From an uncultured Ruminococcus sp. (GTDB lineage Bacteria; Bacillota; Clostridia; Oscillospirales; Ruminococcaceae): a DNA stretch of 6,499 bases. Both the position numbers and the translations under genes were made by a program. The stretch lies in NCBI GenBank assembly GCA_900556055.1, contig USNJ01000114.1, positions 1 through 6,499 on the forward strand. The letters run 5' to 3'. The notes beneath the pieces were generated by a model, which saw only the letters and a list, made by a program, of their open reading frames with translations, had not been told where the DNA came from and did no database searches. Below, in pieces: positions 1-5,354 of the stretch (position 1 is its first letter; the number at the start of each line of letters is the position of its first letter).

Positions 1-177
1 CGAATAGTCCATATAAAGTGCCGCCAAAATGTTAAGAAGCGTGGTTTTTCCGCCGCCGTTTTTGCCGACGATAACAGTTGTAAATCCTTTAGGGATATCG
101 ATCTGCGGGATATTCAGAGTGAAATTCCTGTAAGACTTGATGATATTTCTTGCTGAAATGATATTTTCCGTGTTCAT
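1..177 (-). CDS. ABC transporter ATP-binding protein (N-terminal 59 residues, runs off the window)
   Basis: This is the first 59 codons of an ABC-type ATPase; the rest lies beyond position 1. A complete Walker A motif is visible at residues 38-45 (G-K-N-G-G-G-K-T), followed by the usual hydrophobic helix TLLNILAAL. The preceding stretch (about residues 6-35) fits the N-terminal beta strands of the nucleotide-binding domain. Walker B, the signature motif and the H-loop are outside the window. The start is ATG at 177-175, overlapping the TGA of the upstream gntR gene by four bases (ATGA), with a GGAGG ribosome site at 189-185, seven bases away and inside the gntR coding end. This translational coupling to a YtrA-type GntR regulator is typical of small GntR-ABC exporter operons that respond to cell-envelope stress or antibiotics. 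Substrate and permease cannot be inferred from the fragment. Confidence 0.93.
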   Translation of the reverse strand, partial: MNTENIISARNIIKSYRNFTLNIPQIDIPKGFTTVIVGKNGGGKTTLLNILAALYMDYS

Positions 178-545
178 ATATCTGCCTCCAATAATGTTTC
201 AAGCATGATTTTTAGTTCTTCCGATGTCATTCCTGCCGTTCGTGATGCGGATATTGCCGCCAGCAGATTATCCTCGACAATTCGGCGCTGCTGTTCCTTC
301 AGCATCTCAGTATCCTGCGCATTTACGACATATCCCTTGCCCTGAACCGCTGTGACAAGCCCCTCGTCCGACAGCTCCTCATACGCTTTCATTGTCGTGA
401 TGACGCTGATCTTCAGATCCTTAGCAAGCCCTCGTATCGACGGCAGATAATCGCCCTCTTTCAGCTTTCCGTTAAGTATCTGATCGCGGAACTGCTCAGC
501 GATCTGACGATAGATAGGCTCTCCGCTGTTTGCAGTAATTTTCAT
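174..545 (-). CDS. GntR-family transcriptional regulator, YtrA subfamily
   Basis: A 123-residue cytoplasmic DNA-binding protein. Residues about 9-75 form the GntR winged helix-turn-helix, with the family landmarks PIYRQIAEQ at the start, G(D/K)-LPSIRGLAKDL in the recognition region, and the wing GLVTAVQGKGYVV. The remainder (about 78-123) is a short helical tail, which matches the small YtrA subfamily and excludes the larger FadR, HutC and MocR effector domains. The start ATG (545-543) has a strong AGGAGGG site at 557-551, five bases upstream. The gene overlaps the ABC ATPase gene by ATGA, so both are one transcript. By family precedent it should repress its own operon, and a perfect palindrome over its -10 box supports this. 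The inducer is unknown; regulators of this type usually control an ABC exporter or envelope-stress response. Confidence 0.95.
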   Translation of the reverse strand: MKITANSGEPIYRQIAEQFRDQILNGKLKEGDYLPSIRGLAKDLKISVITTMKAYEELSDEGLVTAVQGKGYVVNAQDTEMLKEQQRRIVEDNLLAAISASRTAGMTSEELKIMLETLLEADI

Positions 546-587
546 TTTGACCCTCCTGTATATCCTTTCTGTTTATATGTTATATAT

Positions 588-618
588 ACAGTATATACTG
601 TTGTTTCCGATTTGTCAA
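588..618 (-). promoter_or_regulatory. Promoter of the gntR-ABC operon with palindromic operator over the -10 box
   Basis: Read on the minus strand, TTGACA (618-613, perfect -35) is followed by a 17-base spacer and TATACT (595-590, five of six -10 matches). The 14-base perfect palindrome ACAGTATATACTGT occupies 588-601 and completely covers the -10 hexamer. A dimeric GntR protein bound there would block RNA polymerase, so this is the likely autorepression operator. Promoter hexamers and palindrome are seen directly; the binding partner is inferred from adjacency to the YtrA-type gene. The expected transcript start is near 583, leaving a leader of about 40 bases. Confidence 0.8.
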
Positions 619-628
619 TAGTTTTTAT

Positions 629-668
629 AAAAAAAATCTGCCGTATCCGAAAAACGAATACGGCAGAT
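629..668 (-). terminator. Intrinsic terminator of the YcdB/SLH gene
   Basis: An 11-base-pair perfect stem (arms 658-668 and 636-646) is extended by two further pairs past a single mismatch, leaving an A5 (T5 on the transcript strand) loop. On the minus strand it is followed immediately by eight T residues (636-629), two of the features that define a Rho-independent terminator. It lies about 47 bases beyond the stop codon of the 702-residue gene. It ends only about ten bases before the -35 box of the next operon, so it separates the two minus-strand transcripts. The plus-strand reading has no T-tract, so it acts in one direction. Confidence 0.9.
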
Positions 669-714
669 CAATTTCTGCACATTTATTAATACTAAAAGCA
701 TCGCCGAAAAAGCG

Positions 715-2823
715 TTATTTCAGCGAATTGTAGATCATGTAAAGTATCATTGAATTTGAAACATAGCTGTCAGGATTGATGTTGCCGTTCTTGTCTGCGG
801 ACGCAAAGCCTGCGCTGTATGCGAGTGCAAAATATCCGACATTTTCATTGTCATCGGAAACATCCTTGAACGGTGAGCGGTATATGCCCTTTGCATCTGC
901 AAACTGCTCTCCGCCAGCTGCCTTTACGTACATTCTGCATGCTTCGAGATATGTCAGCGGCTTGTCCTTTTCAGATCCACTGACTCTTCCTGCATTGTAA
1001 TATCCGTAAACACTTCCGAGAAGATCGCTGAATTTTCCGACTGTTACAGCAGTTCCGGGGTTGAGCTTTCCATCGTCGGATTCAAGTGCGATGCCGTATT
1101 CAAGAAGCTTTTCGGCATACTTTTCGCTCCAGTGTCCCGAAATATCGGAATAGCCTGTCTTTTCATCAACATAATCGCTTCCGTCATAGCTGCACTTCTC
1201 GCCTGACTTTGCATTGACATAATATGTATCTGTCATGCTAAAAACGGGATATGTGTGAGTTTTTCCGTCCATCGTGCGGAAGCCGATGTATCCGCAGTCG
1301 AAATCATCGGAAGCGAATACCGATGCAAACACCTTGTCCTTTGAAACTGCCTCTGCCGACGGGAATTCAACATTGTGATAATCGCAGCTGAAATATGTGA
1401 CCTTGCCGTCTGCATTTACTGTGATGTATGCATCATCGTCAGCGACCTTCACGCCGTTCACATAACGTGAGAATGTGAAATTGCCGACAGCATCTTCGCT
1501 GTTCTCCGGAGCATTGAGCTTATATTCAGCAAATTTTGCGCCGAGAAAATCCTTGGCTGCATTTACTGCCGCAGACTTCGCAGCTGAGCTGTCGGAAGCC
1601 TCCTTATCGTTGTCGCTCCAGCCGCTTACCGAAGTAATTGCACCTGTCTTAGCGTCAATATTCACCCATACAGTCGTGCTTTTGTTTTTATCCTCAGCGG
1701 AAGTAAATCTCAGCGACCATTCATAGCCCTGTGATACAGATGACTCATCATGTTTATAAAGCTCTGCATTCTTCATCGTCAGACTGCTGTCAAGCGGGAG
1801 ATATTTGTTGTCTCTTGCTATGCTTTCAGCCTTTTCCTTGGATATTACGTCCTTTTCCTCGCCGACAGCCTTCAGCTCAGCGGGAGAAAGCGCCATCTTG
1901 CCCATATCCCCGCCTGCGGCAGTATCTGCTGTTTCCTCCGCATAAAGACCGCCTTCAAAGTAATTATCTTCAATAAGTCTGTTTTCCTTCTGTGCTTTCA
2001 GATAATCGGCATAATAAGAGGATTCGGCAGCAGAATTCAGGTCGTAATATTTATCATTTGAAACCGAATAAATAAGCGTCGGAACAAACTTCTTTGCATC
2101 ACTGTCATGACGGATCGCATAAAGAAGCTCAGCCTTTGCATCAGCCTTGTATGCGGACTGCATTTTCTCGGCATCAACAGCTTTTGAGATATCCGCAAGC
2201 TCTGCATTATCCCACCATGCCGCACTGAATGAAACCAGATCGCCCGTGTTCTTATCAACGGTGACACTTCCGCCGTTTCCGAAAACATCAGTGCCGTTTG
2301 CTGTACGGGTAAATCCGATCGTGACGTTATCTCCTCTGACACTTCCTCTGAAATCGCCGAGCTTTACTGAATCTCCGAAATGGGGATCGAGCTTTGCTAT
2401 ATAGCTGAGTGCCTTCTTTTCGATATCTGCGGAAGAAAGCTTTCCGAATGACGGAACTCTGCTGTTGTCGGTCGAATATTCACTGTAATCATAGTTTATG
2501 ATCGTATCTCCCGAAATGCTTACAGAAAGTGATCTGCTTTCATCAGCATCATCGGGTGTTGACCATGTGAATGTGTAATAAGTGACCGATCCCTTGCCTG
2601 ACTTGCTGAATTCAAATTCAGTAAGCTCATCCGGAATGTCTATTCTTGATTTAACCTCAACAAGAAGCTTTTCCATTGTATCGCTGTCGTCCTCCTTTTC
2701 AGCCGAAACCGATGTTGCAGCAGCCGTGGTAACTGCATAAGCGGAAAATACAGCAGGAACTGTGCCTGCGAGAAGTGCAGCTGCAATAGCTGCGGCAAAT
2801 ATCTTTTTCTTTTTGAATGTCAT
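715..2823 (-). CDS. Secreted YcdB/YcdC-domain protein with C-terminal SLH repeats
   Basis: A 702-residue exported protein. Residues 1-30 are a signal peptide (FKKKK, Ala/Leu-rich core, likely cleavage after SAYA), followed by a Thr/Ala/Ser and acidic linker. Residues about 50-325 and 325-550 resemble the YcdB/YcdC (PepSY-like) repeats of Firmicutes: helix-plus-strand units ending in the recurring strand-turn motif VDKNTGDLVSF (about 189), IDAKTGAITSV (about 389) and a degenerate VNADGKVTYF (about 469). The linker LSPAELKAVGEEKDVISKE (about 312) is also typical of that family. Residues about 558-605 (YSDISGHWSEKYAEKLLEYG) are an SLH repeat, and 650-702 are a second, weaker one; SLH repeats bind cell-wall secondary polymers. 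There are no protease or hydrolase catalytic motifs. PepSY-type modules are often inhibitory or binding domains, but the function here is unknown. It is monocistronic, divergent from the two-component operon and ends at a strong terminator. Confidence 0.88.
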   Translation of the reverse strand: MTFKKKKIFAAAIAAALLAGTVPAVFSAYAVTTAAATSVSAEKEDDSDTMEKLLVEVKSRIDIPDELTEFEFSKSGKGSVTYYTFTWSTPDDADESRSLSVSISGDTIINYDYSEYSTDNSRVPSFGKLSSADIEKKALSYIAKLDPHFGDSVKLGDFRGSVRGDNVTIGFTRTANGTDVFGNGGSVTVDKNTGDLVSFSAAWWDNAELADISKAVDAEKMQSAYKADAKAELLYAIRHDSDAKKFVPTLIYSVSNDKYYDLNSAAESSYYADYLKAQKENRLIEDNYFEGGLYAEETADTAAGGDMGKMALSPAELKAVGEEKDVISKEKAESIARDNKYLPLDSSLTMKNAELYKHDESSVSQGYEWSLRFTSAEDKNKSTTVWVNIDAKTGAITSVSGWSDNDKEASDSSAAKSAAVNAAKDFLGAKFAEYKLNAPENSEDAVGNFTFSRYVNGVKVADDDAYITVNADGKVTYFSCDYHNVEFPSAEAVSKDKVFASVFASDDFDCGYIGFRTMDGKTHTYPVFSMTDTYYVNAKSGEKCSYDGSDYVDEKTGYSDISGHWSEKYAEKLLEYGIALESDDGKLNPGTAVTVGKFSDLLGSVYGYYNAGRVSGSEKDKPLTYLEACRMYVKAAGGEQFADAKGIYRSPFKDVSDDNENVGYFALAYSAGFASADKNGNINPDSYVSNSMILYMIYNSLK

Positions 2824-2833
2824 AAAAATCAAA

Positions 2834-2838
2834 CCTCT
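2834..2838 (-). promoter_or_regulatory. Ribosome binding site fixing the YcdB/SLH start at 2823
   Basis: On the minus strand AGAGG (2838-2834) lies ten bases before the ATG at 2823-2821. The in-frame TTG at 2832, which would add three residues, is only one base from this site and cannot be the start. The ATG start also gives a standard signal peptide beginning MTFKKKK. Confidence 0.7.
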
Positions 2839-2883
2839 TTTCAGTTTTTAAAAGGGCGTTATTTTTTATCAGCAGAATGTTTT

Positions 2884-2914
2884 CAGCAAACAGCGTACCG
2901 TATTCCGTTTGCTG
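2884..2914 (-). other. Inverted repeat in the leader region of the YcdB/SLH gene
   Basis: Eight-base arms CAGCAAAC (2884-2891) and GTTTGCTG (2907-2914) are perfect inverted repeats around a 15-base loop. The element lies about 60 bases upstream of the minus-strand ATG. Neither strand has a T-tract after it, so it is not an intrinsic terminator. It could be an operator for a dimeric regulator or a 5' leader hairpin; the sequence does not decide. Confidence 0.45.
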
Positions 2915-3060
2915 TTCTGTATACAACTGAGGGGGTGCGGTTTTATTCAATTTTACCGTTTTGTAACCACTTTTCGGCTGATTGTACAAATCGCCGCTGC
3001 ATATATTGTCAGATATGCATATAAAATACATTAAAAAAACCTTTTTCAGCATAAAAAATA

Positions 3061-3089
3061 TTGAAATGCCGTCAGATTTAAGATATACT
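3061..3089 (+). promoter_or_regulatory. Sigma-A promoter of the two-component operon
   Basis: TTGAAA (3061-3066, five of six consensus matches), a 17-base spacer and TATACT (3084-3089, five of six) make a near-consensus housekeeping promoter. The transcript should begin near 3096, about 35 bases before the response regulator ATG. An AAAAGGGG ribosome site (3115-3122) sits eight bases before that ATG. Its strength suggests basal expression of the regulators without an activator. Confidence 0.82.
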
Positions 3090-3130
3090 AAAGGTAGCTG
3101 ATATAACATGATCCAAAAGGGGCGATTATA

Positions 3131-3811
3131 ATGCGTATATTAATAGTAGAAGATGAACGTTCTCTTGCAGATGCTCTCGTGCAGATATTTGCAAGGAATA
3201 AAATAACCGCCGATGCATGCTACGACGGTGCTGACGGTCTGGATAATGCTCTTTCCGGCATTTATGATGTTATGATATTCGATATAATGCTGCCGAAAAT
3301 GAACGGCATCGATATGCTCAAAGCCGTAAGAAAGGAAAAGATCACAACTCCCGTTCTCCTGCTGACCGCCAAGGACGAAATATCAGACAAGGTAAAGGGT
3401 CTTGACTCAGGCGCTGACGATTATCTGACAAAGCCGTTCTCGACAGATGAGCTTCTCGCAAGAGTCCGTGCCCTTGGACGCAGAGGATTTTCCGACACCG
3501 TGATAAGCGATGTCATAGCCTATAAAGATATCTCGCTGAACACATCGACATATGAACTCAGCTGCGGAGAAAATTCCGTCAAACTGGGTCTAAAGGAATT
3601 TTCAATAATGGAGCTCCTTATCAGAAACGGAGAACGCATACTCAGCAAGGAAACTCTTATCGTAAAGATATGGGGATACGATTCCGATGCCGAATACAAC
3701 AATGTTGAAGTCTATATCTCATTTCTGCGCAAAAAGCTTGGCTTCATCAAAGCCAAAACATCCATCAAAACTATAAGGGGCGTAGGCTACTGTCTGGAGG
3801 AAGTCAAATGA
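3131..3811 (+). CDS. OmpR/PhoB-family response regulator
   Basis: A full-length 226-residue cytoplasmic regulator. The receiver domain (1-116) has all key residues: acidic pair E7/D8, phosphoacceptor D51 in the strand MIFDIMLPKMNG, switch T79, and K101 in the DDYLTKPF motif. A short linker leads to the OmpR/PhoB winged helix-turn-helix (about 128-224), recognisable by LGLKEFSIMELLIRNGERILSK-type residues (153-173), the helix NNVEVYISFLRKKLG (190-204) and the wing IKTIRGVGYCLE (212-223). Phosphorylation by the adjacent kinase should promote dimer binding to direct repeats about eleven bases apart. Such a repeat is visible upstream of the Tyr-rich gene (5180-5195). The start ATG at 3131 follows a good ribosome site, and the stop overlaps the kinase start by ATGA. 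The signal and regulon are not evident from the sequence. Confidence 0.97.
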   Translation: MRILIVEDERSLADALVQIFARNKITADACYDGADGLDNALSGIYDVMIFDIMLPKMNGIDMLKAVRKEKITTPVLLLTAKDEISDKVKGLDSGADDYLTKPFSTDELLARVRALGRRGFSDTVISDVIAYKDISLNTSTYELSCGENSVKLGLKEFSIMELLIRNGERILSKETLIVKIWGYDSDAEYNNVEVYISFLRKKLGFIKAKTSIKTIRGVGYCLEEVK

Positions 3812-5142
3812 TAAAGAAGCTCCGCCGCAGATTTATGGCGGTCATGATGTGTATTTTTACTCTGATCGTCTGCGCCATTGTTTCGGGAATTTATATGCTT
3901 ATGAAAAATTCCGAGATGCGTCAGGCTGATTTTATTCTTGACAGGGCGGTCGAAACAGAATTCAAAGACGGACATCATTCACCCGATTTTCCCGATAATA
4001 TACCAAAGCCCGTTCCCCCGTCCGATGAGCCGTCACCCGAAAAGGACACCCGCTCAATGTTTGATAAGATACAGGACAGCACTGTTTCCGAAAATAACAT
4101 GATGCGTGGAAGAATAATGATTTCCGCAGACAGCGAAGGCAATATCACATATGAGAAATATCTATTTACCGAGGAATTTTCCGACAGCGAAAAAGCACTG
4201 CTTGAAGCTGCTGTTTCGGACATCGTGCAAAGCGGACAAAACAGAGGAAACGTGACCGTCAGCGATGTTGAATACAGATTTATGTCAGTTCCTTCGGACA
4301 GCGGCAAAAACATAGTCCTGCTTGACCGTTCGATCGAACTTTTCACGCTGAGACGGCTGCTGCTCATCTCTGCGGGGATCGCCTCTGTGAGCCTTGCAGT
4401 GCTGTTCGTTATCTCATTTTTTCTTGCAAAATGGGCGGCTGAACCTGTCCGCCGTGCATGGGAAAATCAGAAGGAATTCTTTGCAAATGCATCCCACGAA
4501 CTTAAGACCCCGCTGACTGTAATATCCGCAAATACAGATGTTATCATGTCAAACCCAAAAGAAACAGTCGAGAGCCAGAGAAAATGGTTCGGATACATCA
4601 AAAACGAAACTGCAAAAATGTCAAAGCTTATCAGCAGCATGCTGTATATCGCAAGAGATGACCGTGACGAAGATAAGATAAACGCTGTGGATCTTTCTCT
4701 CAGCGATGCAGCCGAAGGGGCATGCCTTGTGTTTGAAGCACTTATCTTTGAACGCGGAAAAACGCTTGTTACGGATATCGAGGAAAATGTCCGCATAAAA
4801 GGCGATAAGGAACGGATTTCACAGCTCATACACATTCTTATAGACAATGCAGTGAACCATTCAGAAGACGGAAGCGAGATAAAAGTCACCCTGAGATCAC
4901 ATAAAAATAAGGCTTGCCTGTCTGTTTCAAATACGGGTGAGCTTATTTCAAAGGAGGATCTCCCCCATCTGTTTGACAGATTTTACCGCACTGATAAATC
5001 ACGTTCCTCCGATACCGGCGGGTTCGGTCTCGGTCTTGCCATCGCAAGATCTATTGCGGAAAAGCATGGCGGCACTATCTCCGTGACCTGCAGCGACCTC
5101 GGGGACAGACGCGGATTTACCACTTTCAGGGTAATTTTATGA
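3808..5142 (+). CDS. Sensor histidine kinase (HisKA/HATPase, HAMP-less)
   Basis: A complete 444-residue membrane kinase, partner of the preceding regulator. TM1 spans about 9-32 and TM2 about 183-207. Between them is an extracytoplasmic sensor of roughly 150 residues with a Pro/acidic stretch at 58-80, then a mixed alpha/beta segment (about 102-175) that could be a PAS-like or Cache-like fold, not assigned. TM2 runs into the H-box FFANASHELKTPLTVI with phosphoacceptor H230 after only about 20 residues, so there is no HAMP domain. The N-box is HILIDNAVNHS (342-352), the F-box LFDRFYR (388-394) and the G2 box TGGFGLGLAIA (403-413). The G1 position reads VSNTGE (373-378) rather than the canonical DxGxG. 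The ATG at 3808 overlaps the regulator stop (ATGA) and uses GGAGG at 3796-3800, indicating translational coupling. The sensed signal is unknown; the neighbours suggest a surface or envelope cue. Confidence 0.96.
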   Translation: MIKKLRRRFMAVMMCIFTLIVCAIVSGIYMLMKNSEMRQADFILDRAVETEFKDGHHSPDFPDNIPKPVPPSDEPSPEKDTRSMFDKIQDSTVSENNMMRGRIMISADSEGNITYEKYLFTEEFSDSEKALLEAAVSDIVQSGQNRGNVTVSDVEYRFMSVPSDSGKNIVLLDRSIELFTLRRLLLISAGIASVSLAVLFVISFFLAKWAAEPVRRAWENQKEFFANASHELKTPLTVISANTDVIMSNPKETVESQRKWFGYIKNETAKMSKLISSMLYIARDDRDEDKINAVDLSLSDAAEGACLVFEALIFERGKTLVTDIEENVRIKGDKERISQLIHILIDNAVNHSEDGSEIKVTLRSHKNKACLSVSNTGELISKEDLPHLFDRFYRTDKSRSSDTGGFGLGLAIARSIAEKHGGTISVTCSDLGDRRGFTTFRVIL

Positions 5143-5179
5143 CTATATATTGACACGCAAAGCATCTTATTTCCAATTC

Positions 5180-5195
5180 GTAATCAACTTGTAAT
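5180..5195 (+). promoter_or_regulatory. Eleven-base-spaced GTAAT direct repeat, candidate response-regulator box
   Basis: GTAAT occurs at 5180-5184 and again at 5191-5195, exactly one helical turn apart, some 20 bases upstream of the -35 region of the Tyr-rich gene promoter. OmpR/PhoB-family dimers bind tandem half-sites with this spacing, and position upstream of the -35 fits an activator. The repeat is seen directly; binding by the adjacent regulator is inference. In an AT-rich gap a five-base repeat could occur by chance. Confidence 0.4.
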
Positions 5196-5215
5196 TTTTT
5201 TCGGTTAAAAAGCTA

Positions 5216-5243
5216 TTGCATATTTCTGAAAATATGTTATAAT
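5216..5243 (+). promoter_or_regulatory. Extended -10 promoter of the Tyr-rich secreted protein gene
   Basis: A perfect TATAAT (5238-5243) is preceded by the extended -10 element TGT (5235-5237). The -35 candidate TTGCAT (5216-5221) is weak and lies 16 bases upstream. Extended -10 promoters tolerate weak -35 boxes and are often helped by an upstream activator. Transcription should begin near 5250, giving a leader of about 105 bases. No terminator separates it from the kinase gene, so some read-through from the two-component operon is possible. Confidence 0.78.
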
Positions 5244-5292
5244 AAGCTTAGGGAAAAAAATTTCCGCTTACTCCGTCTGTTCATGAGGAAGG

Positions 5293-5310
5293 ATCTGCCG
5301 TTCGGCAGGT
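5293..5310 (+). other. Hairpin in the 5' leader of the Tyr-rich protein gene
   Basis: CTGCC (5295-5299) and GGCAG (5304-5308) pair around the tetraloop GTTC, and the stem extends through a T-G and an A-T pair to 5293 and 5310. It is in the middle of the roughly 105-base leader, about 45 bases upstream of the start codon. No T-tract follows, so it is not an intrinsic terminator. Such a leader hairpin could stabilise the mRNA of an abundant exported protein, or take part in post-transcriptional control; this is inference. It matches no riboswitch class I recognise. Confidence 0.5.
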
Positions 5311-5354
5311 TTGAGCTTTCGGATATAAAAAATGAAATTGAGGAGATGCTAATT

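Larger units (their letters stand above)
2824..3130. promoter_or_regulatory. Divergent intergenic control region
   Basis: This 307-base AT-rich gap separates the minus-strand YcdB/SLH gene from the plus-strand two-component operon, so it should hold both promoters. The rightward one is clear (3061-3089). For the leftward gene I found only partial hexamers, for example TAAAAT at 2955-2950 without a good -35, suggesting an activator-dependent promoter. Around 2953-2970 the plus strand has TTACC and TAACC eleven bases apart, a spacing used by OmpR/PhoB-type regulators. A hairpin occupies 2884-2914. I see no small gene or RNA gene in it. Confidence 0.5.

Noticed and set aside
636..668. Terminator acting in the plus direction
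   Set aside because: No T-tract follows the stem on the plus strand and no plus-strand gene precedes it.
1475..2061. Several 80-100 residue plus-strand frames opposite the YcdB/SLH gene
   Set aside because: They are antisense shadows of a well-supported gene, without ribosome sites or recognisable domains.
2821..2832. Upstream TTG start adding three residues to the YcdB/SLH protein
   Set aside because: It lies one base from the only ribosome site; the ATG at 2823 has proper spacing and a standard signal peptide.
2699..3109. 136-residue minus-strand frame over the start of the YcdB/SLH gene and the intergenic region
   Set aside because: It overlaps the signal-peptide region in another frame, has no family features and reads through control sequences.
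3975..4889. Two minus-strand frames of 130-140 residues opposite the kinase gene
   Set aside because: They are antisense to conserved kinase motifs, rich in Ser from the mirrored codons, and have no domain signature.
5150..5178. Perfect TTGACA at 5150-5155 as a promoter -35 after the kinase gene
   Set aside because: The hexamer 17 bases downstream (CCAATT) is not a -10, and nearby spacings give nothing better.
5252..5265. GGAAA/TTTCC short hairpin near the transcript start of the Tyr-rich gene
   Set aside because: Only five weak pairs around an A4 loop in A-rich sequence; too likely by chance.
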